In this document: in pieces, positions 1 to 8,613 of the stretch
How the letters are laid out: each line of letters starts with the position of its first letter
How positions within the stretch are numbered: position 1 is the stretch's first letter
Translations under genes and position numbers: made by a program
Notes under the pieces: generated by a model
Database searches by the model: none
What the model was told of the DNA's origin: nothing
The model's input: only the letters and a program-made list of their open reading frames with translations
Assembly (NCBI GenBank): GCA_002898375.1
Contig: BEIN01000009.1
Location: forward strand, 33,461-97,460
From: a bacterium HR37
GTDB lineage: Bacteria; Desulfobacterota_D; UBA1144; Nemesobacterales; CSP1-2
Length of the DNA: 64,000 nt
Reading direction: 5' to 3'

Positions 1-651
1 TTCTGCAAAAGATGCAACCATAAATACTAGGAACCCCAGAGCCTGAGGTATTGCAAACCAGACCCTTGATTGTGCCTCTACTATGTCATTTAATCTGAAG
101 GAACCGGCCAGAGCTATTACCCCAAGGATTGAAAGCCCTAAGGACAGTTCATAACTTATCATCTGTGCAGCCGAGCGAAGCCCCCCTAAAAAGGAATATT
201 TGCTATTTGAAGACCAGCCTCCAATTACCACCCCATATACGCTTAGGGAACCTACAGCAAGCACGTAAAGAACACCTGCGTTTATGTCTGCTATCTGTAG
301 CCTGATGTAAACGGGTTCCTTTAGCAAACCAAGGAAAGTAGTGCTGAATCCGTAACCAATTGGAATTACGGCAAGGGCTATTAGCGCTGTAACAAGAGAA
401 ATAGCGGGAGCAACTATGTAGAGGGGCTTGTTTACCATCTCTGGAATTATGTCTTCTTTAAATATAAACTTCAGTCCATCTGCAAGTGGCTGTAGGAGCC
501 CAAAAGGACCTACACGGTTTGGTCCAAGTCTATCTTGAATAAATGCACTTATCCTTCTTTCAGCATAGGTAAGGTATGCAACTAGAGTAAGGACTACAAA
601 AAAAACAAATGCTATCTTTAAGGTTGATATAGCTATATCTGTCCAGAGCAT
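1..651 (-). CDS. nuoH: NADH-quinone oxidoreductase subunit H, C-terminally cut by window edge
   Basis: Translating the reverse strand from the ATG at 651 gives an open frame of 217 codons that runs off the left edge, so it is missing from the ORF track. It starts MLWTDIAISTLKIAF and contains YAERRISAFIQDRLGPNRVG, the conserved quinone-site loop of NuoH, then further hydrophobic segments. NuoH is the membrane subunit of complex I at the junction with the peripheral arm and helps form the quinone channel. It lies 26 bases downstream of nuoG on the same strand, as in a nuo operon. NuoH is normally about 320-350 residues, so roughly a third of the gene is outside the window. Confidence 0.95.
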   Translation of the reverse strand, partial: MLWTDIAISTLKIAFVFFVVLTLVAYLTYAERRISAFIQDRLGPNRVGPFGLLQPLADGLKFIFKEDIIPEMVNKPLYIVAPAISLVTALIALAVIPIGYGFSTTFLGLLKEPVYIRLQIADINAGVLYVLAVGSLSVYGVVIGGWSSNSKYSFLGGLRSAAQMISYELSLGLSILGVIALAGSFRLNDIVEAQSRVWFAIPQALGFLVFMVASFAE

Positions 652-677
652 CTTCTTAGTCTTCTAAATAAGAAAGT

Positions 678-2270
678 TCATTGCAGTTTCTTTATTCCCA
701 GTATGCCAATCTTATCGTAATTGATTCCCTTGTAAGCCGGAAATCTATCCGAAATCTCAAGCATTATTTGAGAGGGATGTGTGTAGTTAAAGCTACGCTG
801 ATCAAATCTCTGTCCTATAAGGGCAAGTATCTCCCAATCTGGTCTTGCATTTCCAGGCGGAGGCATGGCTGCTTTTACTCTCTGTATTCTTCCCTGGTCG
901 TTTGTGAAGGTCCCATCCTTTTCGTATGGACTTGCACCGGGTAGTACTATATGGGCAAGTTTTACCGTTTCTGTAAACTTAAAGTCCTGAACTGTTAAAA
1001 GAGTGAGACGGGATAAGGCCTTGCTTAGCTTCTCCCTTTCCTCATCCCTAACGAGTTTAAAAAGGTCTTCACCTATTACATAAAGTGCTTTAAGTTTGTC
1101 TTCAAGAATAAGCTCTATTATATGCTTGATGCCCGAATCTGTAGCCAGTCCCATATCTCTAACACCAGAGCTGTTTGGAAACGGATCAGGGCTTATAAGC
1201 CCAAACTTCTTCTCCCCACTCCATTCTATCGCGTTTGAGAACACATGGCTAATGTCAAGAAAATCAGCAAGTTTCTTTACAAGGTATAGTTCTTCGTTGG
1301 TAAGAACAGGGGATGCTATAAAGGCGATCTGCTGAGAAGAATCATTCCTTAGCTTATTTGCTTTTGAAACGAAAGCATCAATTGCTTCATCCAGTGTAGC
1401 AACCCTTAATGTTTCATCTTCCCTTATAAAGGGTTCTCTAATACGGTTTTCGTTTTGAATCTCTCTAAAACCGTATCTACCTCTGTCACATATCCAGTAC
1501 TGATTTACATCTGGATTAATTTTAGGTCTTATACGTGCAATACGTCCTTTTCTAGGATCTACCCCTACCGTTATATTGCATCCGTTACTGCAGAGTGGAC
1601 ATACTGTATCTGTGAATTTCCAGTACCAGACCCTTTCTTCATGTAGTGTGTATTTATCTAAGAGAGCCCCTACAGGGCAGAGGTCAATTACATTGCCAGC
1701 AAGCTCGTTATTTAGGGGTTTTCCTGGAAAGATTACGATCCTCTTTCTGAATCCGCGATTGTCGTACCCAAGTTCCCCCGTTTTGGTAACTTCGTGCGTA
1801 AACCTTACACACCTTGTACACATTATACAGCGGTTAGGGTCATATATTATTTTATCGCTTAGGTAGTATTTCCTTCTTACCTTTTTTTCCTCGGGGCCAT
1901 CAAATCTGCTGTAGCCGGGTCCGTGTTTAAAGGTGGTAAGTTGAAGGGGACACTCTCCGCCTTTATCGCAGATGGGGCAATCAAGTGGATGGTTTATCAG
2001 TGTAAACTCAACGGTTGCCCTTCTTGCTTTTATAGCTCTTTCTGAATTGGTTTTAACAACCAGGCCCTCACGTACAAACGTGTTGCATGCAGGCATTACT
2101 TTTGGGACTCCTTCAACCTCTACAAGACACTGTCTGCACTGAGCTACAATACTTAAAGCAGGATGATAGCAGAAGTGTGGTATTTCAATGCCCACCTTAG
2201 CTGCAGCCTGAATAAGATTTAAGCCTTCCTCTACTTCTATTTCTATTCCGTCTATGGTAAGTCTAGGCAT
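678..2270 (-). CDS. nuoG: NADH-quinone oxidoreductase subunit G (short form)
   Basis: This is the iron-sulfur subunit of the complex I peripheral arm. From the ATG at 2270 (530 aa) the cluster ligands appear in order: a [2Fe-2S] set at C34, C45, C48 and C62; the His/Cys cluster H94, C98, C101, C107 in HPLDCPICDKGGEC; a [4Fe-4S] set C148, C151, C154 with C198; and C224, C227, C231, C261 opening the molybdopterin-oxidoreductase domain. The ORF track uses an upstream TTG at 2327; I prefer ATG 2270 because MPRLTIDGIEIEVEEG matches the usual NuoG N-terminus, although no strong ribosome site precedes either start. The C-terminal domain is short compared with the 780-900 residues of many NuoG proteins, which is common outside enterobacteria. 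It is cotranscribed with nuoH and probably tatA. Confidence 0.95.
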   Translation of the reverse strand: MPRLTIDGIEIEVEEGLNLIQAAAKVGIEIPHFCYHPALSIVAQCRQCLVEVEGVPKVMPACNTFVREGLVVKTNSERAIKARRATVEFTLINHPLDCPICDKGGECPLQLTTFKHGPGYSRFDGPEEKKVRRKYYLSDKIIYDPNRCIMCTRCVRFTHEVTKTGELGYDNRGFRKRIVIFPGKPLNNELAGNVIDLCPVGALLDKYTLHEERVWYWKFTDTVCPLCSNGCNITVGVDPRKGRIARIRPKINPDVNQYWICDRGRYGFREIQNENRIREPFIREDETLRVATLDEAIDAFVSKANKLRNDSSQQIAFIASPVLTNEELYLVKKLADFLDISHVFSNAIEWSGEKKFGLISPDPFPNSSGVRDMGLATDSGIKHIIELILEDKLKALYVIGEDLFKLVRDEEREKLSKALSRLTLLTVQDFKFTETVKLAHIVLPGASPYEKDGTFTNDQGRIQRVKAAMPPPGNARPDWEILALIGQRFDQRSFNYTHPSQIMLEISDRFPAYKGINYDKIGILGIKKLQ

Positions 2271-2352
2271 AATTGGTCTTATATACAGAAACTTGAAAAA
2301 TTCTATCTGAACTAAAACATATTGCAAGATTTAGGGACTTAAGATCAGCTGT

Positions 2353-2634
2353 TTAGGCTTTTGTATCCGTGTTATCCGATGTGCTATCCACCCCTTTTGT
2401 ATCCTTATTTGTATTTGTTTCTGTTTCTTTGTTTTCTAGAGCTTTAGGGGTTGTTTCTTCTTCTTCATCCTCTATTTCCGTATATATTGTTTGTCTTAAC
2501 TCTTCCTTTGCTCTTTGTAACTCTCGCATACCACGCCCAAGAGTCCTTGCAATCTTTGGAATCTCCTTTGGTCCAAAGACAAGAAGTGCAATTAAAAGTA
2601 TTATCAGTAGCTCGCTTGTTCCTATACCAAACAT
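2353..2634 (-). CDS. tatA: Twin-arginine translocase subunit TatA/TatE-like
   Basis: From the ATG at 2634 the product is 93 aa: a short periplasmic N-terminus MFGIGTSELLIILLIALLVF, one membrane helix, the FGPKEIPKIARTLGRGM hinge and amphipathic helix, then an acidic, Thr/Asn-rich tail. This is the standard TatA/B layout; TatA forms the pore of the Tat export system for folded, often cofactor-containing proteins. The ORF track begins nine codons upstream at a GTG, which would put charged residues before the helix, so the internal ATG is preferred. It sits 82 bases upstream of nuoG on the same strand. TatB is the alternative reading, as the two are hard to separate from sequence; no tatC is in the window. 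Confidence 0.85.
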   Translation of the reverse strand: MFGIGTSELLIILLIALLVFGPKEIPKIARTLGRGMRELQRAKEELRQTIYTEIEDEEEETTPKALENKETETNTNKDTKGVDSTSDNTDTKA

Positions 2635-2759
2635 GTTTTGTGCTTTTATAAATGCTATCACAACAAAAAGGGTTGTTCAACTTGCTCTTTACCACTTAAA
2701 TTCTTTTTCCCTTTCCTATATAATAGGAGCATCTAAGATACTAAAGCAGGAGGTAGTTA

Positions 2760-3794
2760 ATGAAGGCCGTAGTTTACCACGAGTTTGGAGGGGTAGATGT
2801 CCTAAAATACGAAGATGTACCGGACCCGGAGATTGGAGATGAGGAGGTTTTGGTTCGTGTAAGGGCAACTTCTATCAATCATCTGGATTTACGTCTCAGG
2901 GCAGGGAAATCCCCAAGGCCCGTTAAGCTTCCACACATAGGAGGGGTGGATATAGCAGGGGATGTTGTAAAGGTAGGAAGCAGAGTTACCCAGGTAAAGG
3001 AAGGTACACGGGTTGTTGTTGATCCCGTAATAAGATGTGGTAAGTGCAGATTCTGTCAAATAGGGGAACAGAATATGTGTGCTGCTCCCAAGATAGTGGG
3101 GGTTAATCTCCATGGGGGTTTTGCAGATTATGTTAAGGTTCCAGCAGTAAATGTGGTTCCCATACCTAATGGGCTTTCTTATAACGATGCTTCTACCCTA
3201 CCTATATGTTTTGTAACAGCCTGGTATGCCCTGATTGAAAGGGGTAACATAAAGCCGGGTGAGACAGTTCTTGTGCATGCAGCTGGAAGTGGAACTGGAA
3301 GTGCTGCGGTACAGATAGCCAAGCTTGCAGGGGCACGTGTAATTGCAACTGCGGGAAGTGATGAAAAACTTGCTCGTGTAAAAGAACTGGGGGCAGATGA
3401 GACGATTAACTACAATAGCCTGGATTTTGCAGCTGAGATTAAGAAACTAACTGGTGAAAATGGGGTGGATTTGATATTTGATCAGATTGGAGCATCTGTG
3501 TGGGATAAGAACATACAATCTCTTTCGGCAAAGGGAAGGATGTTACTTATAGGGGTTGTTGGAGGGGGAAATGTCTCTGCAAACATTGGCCCCTTGATAA
3601 TGAGAGACTTATCTGTGCTAGGTGTAACCGTATTTCAGGCTCCGAGAAGGAATCTGGTAACCATTGTTAATCTGGCAGCCGAGGGAAAGATTCGTCCGGT
3701 AATAGATAAGATATTCCCGCTTAAAGAAGCTCAGGCGGCCCAGAGGGTTCTTGAAGATAGGAATCAGTTTGGGAAGGTCGTTTTAAATCCTTAG
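2760..3794 (+). CDS. MDR-family zinc-type alcohol dehydrogenase / quinone oxidoreductase
   Basis: A 344-aa medium-chain dehydrogenase/reductase preceded by a strong site (AGGAGGT, 5 bases before ATG). It has a GroES-like N-terminal domain and a Rossmann domain with VHAAGSGTGSAAVQIAK around residues 172-187 for NAD(P)H. The structural zinc lobe is complete (C93, C96, C99, C107 in CGKCRFCQIGEQNMC). The catalytic zinc ligands are not: the usual Cys is N40 next to H41, and the GHE motif is GGVDIAG. It is therefore a hybrid, with the structural zinc of alcohol dehydrogenases and a zinc-free, quinone-reductase-like active site. The substrate cannot be named. The gene stands alone, diverging from tatA and converging with the next gene. 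Confidence 0.88.
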   Translation: MKAVVYHEFGGVDVLKYEDVPDPEIGDEEVLVRVRATSINHLDLRLRAGKSPRPVKLPHIGGVDIAGDVVKVGSRVTQVKEGTRVVVDPVIRCGKCRFCQIGEQNMCAAPKIVGVNLHGGFADYVKVPAVNVVPIPNGLSYNDASTLPICFVTAWYALIERGNIKPGETVLVHAAGSGTGSAAVQIAKLAGARVIATAGSDEKLARVKELGADETINYNSLDFAAEIKKLTGENGVDLIFDQIGASVWDKNIQSLSAKGRMLLIGVVGGGNVSANIGPLIMRDLSVLGVTVFQAPRRNLVTIVNLAAEGKIRPVIDKIFPLKEAQAAQRVLEDRNQFGKVVLNP

Positions 3795-3796
3795 CT

Positions 3797-4636
3797 CTAC
3801 TGGGTTGCAAGTATCTCTACGATTCTAGGAAATATGTACTCAGCTACGTCTCTACGCGAGCCCCCACCCGTTATTATAAGGTATCGCCCATAACAGGCTT
3901 CCTCTGCGCATCTCTTTAGCTCCCTTACAAGCTCTATGAAGAAATCGGGTGTGAGACCTATGTCGCCGTAATCTCCCTGACATGTATCGTGTCCGAGAAA
4001 GTGAAATATCATCTCGGGCCTAAACTTTTTTACCCTTGGTATAAATTCAAGCCTTATCAGGTTGAGATAATCTCTGTCCGTTAGATTCCAACCAGTTCTA
4101 ATACAAACTTTGGTTTGTGTGTGGTCTTCGTACTCTGAGTTGCAAAAGCAAACATGAAGGAGTTCAGGATCATCTTTAAACATTTCTCTATCACCGTCTC
4201 CATGATGGCAGTCTGTATCAAGCAAACTAAATCGTCTTGCTTTTGTTGTTGTTCTAAGTGTATACACTGCAGGTGCAACACAGTTTATATATGTTCCTCC
4301 CCAGGCATAGCTTGGTCCAGCATGGTGGCCGGATGCACTGTTAAAGATTAAGGCGTTTTTTAGTTCTCCACTGTACACCATCTTGCTTGCCAATATGCAT
4401 GCGCCAACGGAGTAAAACGCATTTTTGCCATACGGCCTGGTTTTTAAGCTATCAATCATCTCCTTGGTATGAAACCTTAACATCAGCTCTTCTTGTACCG
4501 GTTCATTCTCTATCAGTTTTACGTTGGGTAGCTTAAGAACGTTTTCTAAGACATCTGGAAAGTTTGCAAACTTGGCTCCTATTATTGGCCCCGGGTTTGT
4601 CTTCAGAATGCGGTTAAAAAAAACCCCTGTTAACAT
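3797..4636 (-). CDS. Histone deacetylase-fold protein lacking the catalytic Tyr motif
   Basis: A 279-aa protein with the arginase/HDAC fold signatures. The His pair is present in SGHHAGPS (H104, H105), the zinc ligands in LLDTDCHHGDG (D142, H144), and the third ligand in GHDTCQGDYGDIGLT (D217). Bacterial relatives include acetylpolyamine amidohydrolases and AcuC-type deacetylases, which remove acetyl groups from lysine or polyamines through a zinc-bound water. The C-terminal EGGY-type motif that normally supplies the transition-state Tyr reads ITGGGS (257-260) here, so Tyr is replaced. The N-terminus also lacks the usual DxRFLxH opening. Activity is thus uncertain: a weak deacylase or a binding protein are both possible. 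GGAG lies 6 bases before the ATG. Confidence 0.82.
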   Translation of the reverse strand: MLTGVFFNRILKTNPGPIIGAKFANFPDVLENVLKLPNVKLIENEPVQEELMLRFHTKEMIDSLKTRPYGKNAFYSVGACILASKMVYSGELKNALIFNSASGHHAGPSYAWGGTYINCVAPAVYTLRTTTKARRFSLLDTDCHHGDGDREMFKDDPELLHVCFCNSEYEDHTQTKVCIRTGWNLTDRDYLNLIRLEFIPRVKKFRPEMIFHFLGHDTCQGDYGDIGLTPDFFIELVRELKRCAEEACYGRYLIITGGGSRRDVAEYIFPRIVEILATQ

Positions 4637-4645
4637 CTCCTGCTC

Positions 4646-5899
4646 CTACTCTGGGTTGTATTGTGCGTTTTTATCAAGTATTTCTAAAGTTACCCTGTGA
4701 ATCTTTCCTCGTCTAATCTGTTGTACTATAAATTTTATGTTTTTATGGGTAAAAGATACGCCTGGATATATTGTTCCTTTAATTTTTGATTGAAGCCATC
4801 TTGCAACCGTTTGCATGTGGGTTGCATCATCAAGCTCTATCCCCACTATACGAGAAAGTGTTTGCAACTGGACATCTCCACCAACCCTCCATATATTTGG
4901 GCTTATCTGGACTATATCTTGGGAGGTATAGTCAAACTCATCTTCTATGTCTCCAACTATTTCTTCAAGTACATCTTCAAGTGTTACCATACCAACTACC
5001 TTTCCGCCACTGTCTTTTACTATTGCAAGGTGGTGTCGTTTTGCAATAAAGAGTTTTAACATAGTATTAAGGTTTATGTCAGGTGTTACAAACAGTACGG
5101 GTCGAATAAACTGGTCTATTGTAAAGCGACCAAGGTGGGATGCAAGTGCTGCAATCTCTTTGTAGTTTACATATCCTATGATATCATCAACCGAATCACT
5201 TTTGCTTACGGGGTAGCGTGTATGAAAGTTATTTTTTGCGATTTCAAAGTTCTCCTCGAGTGAGAGGTTGCTTTTAAGATAGATTATCCATTCTCTGGGT
5301 ATCATAACTGAAGAGACTTTTGTTTCCCGGAGTTTTGTGGCGTTTATTATGATGTTTTCCTGTTCAGGCTCTATTATCTCCTTTACTTTTGCAATGCGTG
5401 CCAGGGTTTTTATATCAGCTATGCTTAGGCCCTGCTCTCTTTTCTTATTCCAGAAAATACGGGATAGTGCTTCTGTTAGGAAAATAACGGGTTTGAGAAC
5501 CGATATGCTTACTCTCAAAGGTGAAACCAGCCAAGGTGCAAGGCTTTCGTTGTAGCGTACACCAAGCACCTTCGGTATGATTTCTGTGCCAAAGAGTATA
5601 ACAAGTGTAAATACTATGGAGAAAAGCCACAGCCAGTTGTCCCCGTAGAGCTCGTTAAAAGCACCTCCTGCGATAATAGCGCCTCCAGTGTGGGCTATGG
5701 TGTTTAGTATTAAAATGGCTGCAATGGGTCTATCTATGTTTTCTTTCATCTCCAGTAAAACGGATGCGTAGGTTTTTCCCTCCTGTTTCAGTGTCTCCAG
5801 TCTGAGGGGATTTAGGCTTAATAGAACTGCTTCTGTAAGGGAACATATAAATGAAACCGATATGGCGGTTAATATGCTTACAGTAAATACAAAAAGCAT
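4646..5899 (-). CDS. CNNM/CorC-family membrane protein with DUF21, CBS pair and CorC_HlyC domains
   Basis: From ATG 5899 the product is 417 aa. GGAGGT sits 5 bases upstream of that ATG, which decides the start over the ORF-track start 27 codons earlier. Residues about 1-165 form the DUF21 membrane domain (several hydrophobic helices, TEAVLLSLNPLRLETL). A tandem CBS pair follows (SSVMIPREWIIYLKSN; LAIVKDSGGKVVGMVTLEDVLEEIVGDIEDE). The last 80 residues match the CorC_HlyC ligand-binding domain. Relatives are implicated in magnesium efflux or homeostasis and are often called hemolysin C-like, though haemolysis is not their role. It follows htpX by 52 bases on the same strand, so the two may be cotranscribed as a membrane-homeostasis pair. 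Confidence 0.9.
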   Translation of the reverse strand: MLFVFTVSILTAISVSFICSLTEAVLLSLNPLRLETLKQEGKTYASVLLEMKENIDRPIAAILILNTIAHTGGAIIAGGAFNELYGDNWLWLFSIVFTLVILFGTEIIPKVLGVRYNESLAPWLVSPLRVSISVLKPVIFLTEALSRIFWNKKREQGLSIADIKTLARIAKVKEIIEPEQENIIINATKLRETKVSSVMIPREWIIYLKSNLSLEENFEIAKNNFHTRYPVSKSDSVDDIIGYVNYKEIAALASHLGRFTIDQFIRPVLFVTPDINLNTMLKLFIAKRHHLAIVKDSGGKVVGMVTLEDVLEEIVGDIEDEFDYTSQDIVQISPNIWRVGGDVQLQTLSRIVGIELDDATHMQTVARWLQSKIKGTIYPGVSFTHKNIKFIVQQIRRGKIHRVTLEILDKNAQYNPE

Positions 5900-5951
5900 G
5901 TTACCTCCGTAATATGTATTTTGTATCCGTGTAATAAAGAGGGGTAAGAGT

Positions 5952-6806
5952 TTAAATTTGCCTTCTTGCCATGTTCTCAAGTCTTGCTATTCTCTCTTCA
6001 ATAGGGGGATGGGTACTAAAGAGGGTTTCAAAACCCTTTCCAGTTAGTGGATTTACTATAAACATGTGTGCTGTGGCCTCTGCTGTTTGCTCGTTGACCC
6101 TAAGGGGTATCCTTCCGGATACCTGTCCAAGTTTTCTAAGTGCGCTTGCAAGATAGAGGGGATTTCCACAGATTCTTGCTCCTACTTCATCTGCCATATA
6201 CTCTCTTGCACGTGATATAGCCATTCGTATTAAGAGTGCTGCCAGAGGAGCAACTATAACCATAACAAGAAGTGTTAAGATGTTTCCCCTGTCCCTTCCT
6301 CGTCCACCAAATATTGCAACCCATTGGGCCATGTAAGCCAGATAGCTTATTGCCCCAGCTATTGTGGCAGCTATGGTTCCAATTAAGATGTCTCTGTTTT
6401 TAATGTGTGCAAGCTCATGAGCAATAACTCCCTTTAGCTCTTCACGGTTAAGCAACCTCAGGATGCCACGTGTTACTGCAACAGCTGCGTGGTTTGGGCT
6501 TCTTCCCGTTGCAAACGCATTTGGTGTATCTTCGGGGATCAAATACAGTTTTGGCATTGGAATTCCTGCTTTACCGGCAAGTTCTCTTACATCCTCATAG
6601 AGTTGCGGGTAATCTTCCGGTCCTATTTCTCTTCCCCTGTACATGGCAATCACTATCTTGTCACTCCACCAGAAGCTTATAAGGTTCATTACCCCTGCGA
6701 TTATAAGCGCAACAAGGGCTCCATTCTTTCCCCCTATTGCTCCACCAGCCCAGATTAGGATAGCTGATAGAAGGGCTAGGAAAAGAAGGGTTTTTATTGT
6801 GTTCAT
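5952..6806 (-). CDS. htpX: Membrane zinc metalloprotease HtpX
   Basis: A 284-aa M48B peptidase. Two N-terminal helices (residues 5-25 and 29-47) precede the zinc motif HELAH (130-134). Two more hydrophobic segments (about 141-160 and 175-195) follow, then [10 protein letters not shown] with the third zinc ligand E202. HtpX acts at the cytoplasmic side of the inner membrane, degrading misfolded membrane proteins alongside FtsH. GGAGGG lies about 11 bases before the ATG. A TATAAT on the minus strand at 6847-6842 is placed to drive it. Its partner downstream is a CorC-like membrane protein. Confidence 0.95.
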   Translation of the reverse strand: MNTIKTLLFLALLSAILIWAGGAIGGKNGALVALIIAGVMNLISFWWSDKIVIAMYRGREIGPEDYPQLYEDVRELAGKAGIPMPKLYLIPEDTPNAFATGRSPNHAAVAVTRGILRLLNREELKGVIAHELAHIKNRDILIGTIAATIAGAISYLAYMAQWVAIFGGRGRDRGNILTLLVMVIVAPLAALLIRMAISRAREYMADEVGARICGNPLYLASALRKLGQVSGRIPLRVNEQTAEATAHMFIVNPLTGKGFETLFSTHPPIEERIARLENMARRQI

Positions 6807-6841
6807 TCAGCCAACCCTCCATTGTAGTTTAATTGTTTATT

Positions 6842-6877
6842 ATTATACCTGTCCCTTTTACCAATTTTTGTTATAAT
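6842..6877. promoter_or_regulatory. Divergent promoter pair between htpX and dynamin gene
   Basis: On the plus strand TG-T-TATAAT (6869-6877) is a full extended -10 element. It would start transcription near 6884, giving the dynamin gene a leader of only about 23 bases with no visible Shine-Dalgarno. On the minus strand TATAAT (6847-6842) faces htpX. No good -35 is seen for either, which an extended -10 can compensate on the plus side. Confidence 0.6.
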
Positions 6878-6906
6878 GATACTAGCTCACATAAATTATA
6901 AAGCTA

Positions 6907-8613
6907 ATGCAGATAGCAAATGAAAAGTATAATAGAATTATCCTAGAAGAGAAAGCTCTTTTAGAGGCGCTTCTATCCGAGCTAAGGTCTCTTTCGGACA
7001 GGGAACTTGAGGATAAGCTTCTTACGATAATAGAAGGCCTAGAGAATTTTTTCTCCGTCGTTTTTATAGGGGAGTTTAGTACGGGAAAGTCATCAATAAT
7101 AAATGCTCTTTTGGGAAAAAAACTCCTTCCAGAGGGTATAACTCCAACTACAGATAAGGTAACCGTTATCAGGTACGGTGAGGAAGCAAAGGAATGCGAA
7201 GAGGAAGGAAAGCATGTTATTTCAGTTCAAGACGACAGATTAAAGGGTTTTCTTATAGTAGATACTCCAGGAACAAACGTGACACTTGAAGAGCATGAAA
7301 AGATTGTTAGAGAATTTATTCCAAGGGCCGATATAGTTTTTTTTGTAATAGGAGCGGAGAGAGCGGTAACCGAAAGTGAGGCAAGGCTTATAAGGTTTAT
7401 AAGGGAAGAGTGGTTAAAGAACACGGTTTTTATACTAAATAAGATAGACATAGTTGAAGATAGGGATGAGCTTGAGAGGCTAATTGAGTACTCTAAAAGG
7501 GAGATTGAGCGTATATTTAAGATAAAACCTTTTCTCATTCCGGTTTCTGCCAGGCTTGCTATTCAGGCAAAGCTAACCGGTGATCATGAACTTTACCTTA
7601 GAAGTGGTATGGCAAAACTTGAGGAGTACATATTCAGTGCTCTAAATGAGGAAGAGCGTATAAGGGTAAAGATCAAAAGCTACTCCGAGCTTGCTTTAAA
7701 CCTTTGTGTGGAGATAAAGAGGACTTTGGAATCCAGCTTAAATCAGATAATTGAGGATACAAAGCAACTCGATGAGTTTGAGAATAAACTCGAAGGTATA
7801 AAGGAAGAGATTCTAGAGAATTCAAAGCAGTTTACCGAGAGGATAAGAAGCAGGCTTTTAGAGTTTAAAACAAGAGGTATAGAGTTTATAGATGAGCTTA
7901 TAAGATTTGAGAACACCTTCAAGTTAATAAGGAAAGAAAAGATTGCAAAGGAATTTGAATCCAAGGTATCTATTCAAACGATTAAGGAACTGGAAAAAGA
8001 CCTAGAAGCCTTAATTAACTGGGCTGAGCGTTCAGAGCGGGCTTTAATGGAGAGTGCAATCGATTTTTATAACAGCTGCGTCCGCTCTACTCAGCTTAAA
8101 AGTGCTACAGGGTTCTCCTACAACAGGAGCCGTTTGATGGATACTGTAAGGCTAGAGCTTGAAGAGAAGAAAAAGCAGATTGATCCTCGTGTGCTTGGGG
8201 AGAAAATGGTTGACTCTGCAAGAGGGGCTATAGCGTCTGTATTGGGTTTGCAGGTTGGCTCCCTTGCGTTGGGGGCAGCAGTTGTATCTGCTTTTTCATC
8301 TGTTATAGTTGATATAACCGGCATTTTGACCACAATTGCTGTTATAGCTACGGCTTTTTCACTGTTACCAAGAAAAAGAAGGAATGCTATAAAGGAGTTT
8401 AGTACAAAGGTTGATGGGTTAATAGAAGAGCTTATCTCAAGTGTGCGCTCTCAGCTTGAGAGGGATTTAGATGGAATAAAGCTGGCAGTTTTAGATTCTC
8501 TGATACCTCTTAAGAATTTTTATAAGACCGAACAGAAAAAAATTATCGCGTCTAAGGAGAAGGTAAATAGGATATACGGTGAGATATTGGCACTAAAGGA
8601 AAGTGTGCTTTAG
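6907..8613 (+). CDS. Bacterial dynamin-like GTPase
   Basis: A 568-aa large GTPase. The P-loop is FIGEFSTGKSSIINALLG (G1, about residues 53-70), followed by switch-I threonines in GITPTT (78-82), DTPGTN (G3, 119-124) and LNKID (G4, 177-181). Long alpha-helical, coiled-coil-prone segments follow, with a hydrophobic stretch around residues 430-475 (VLGLQVGSLALGAAVVSAFSS). Bacterial dynamins use such a paddle to bind or fuse membranes and are linked to membrane repair, vesiculation or phage defence. They are often encoded in tandem pairs; this one is single. The codons and strong promoter look native. The start has no Shine-Dalgarno, but the N-terminal helix before G1 supports it. Role in this organism is unknown. 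Confidence 0.88.
   Translation: MQIANEKYNRIILEEKALLEALLSELRSLSDRELEDKLLTIIEGLENFFSVVFIGEFSTGKSSIINALLGKKLLPEGITPTTDKVTVIRYGEEAKECEEEGKHVISVQDDRLKGFLIVDTPGTNVTLEEHEKIVREFIPRADIVFFVIGAERAVTESEARLIRFIREEWLKNTVFILNKIDIVEDRDELERLIEYSKREIERIFKIKPFLIPVSARLAIQAKLTGDHELYLRSGMAKLEEYIFSALNEEERIRVKIKSYSELALNLCVEIKRTLESSLNQIIEDTKQLDEFENKLEGIKEEILENSKQFTERIRSRLLEFKTRGIEFIDELIRFENTFKLIRKEKIAKEFESKVSIQTIKELEKDLEALINWAERSERALMESAIDFYNSCVRSTQLKSATGFSYNRSRLMDTVRLELEEKKKQIDPRVLGEKMVDSARGAIASVLGLQVGSLALGAAVVSAFSSVIVDITGILTTIAVIATAFSLLPRKRRNAIKEFSTKVDGLIEELISSVRSQLERDLDGIKLAVLDSLIPLKNFYKTEQKKIIASKEKVNRIYGEILALKESVL

Noticed and set aside
2369-2842. 157-codon plus-strand ORF over tatA and the start of the MDR gene
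   Set aside because: It crosses a promoter region and two real genes and shows no domain.
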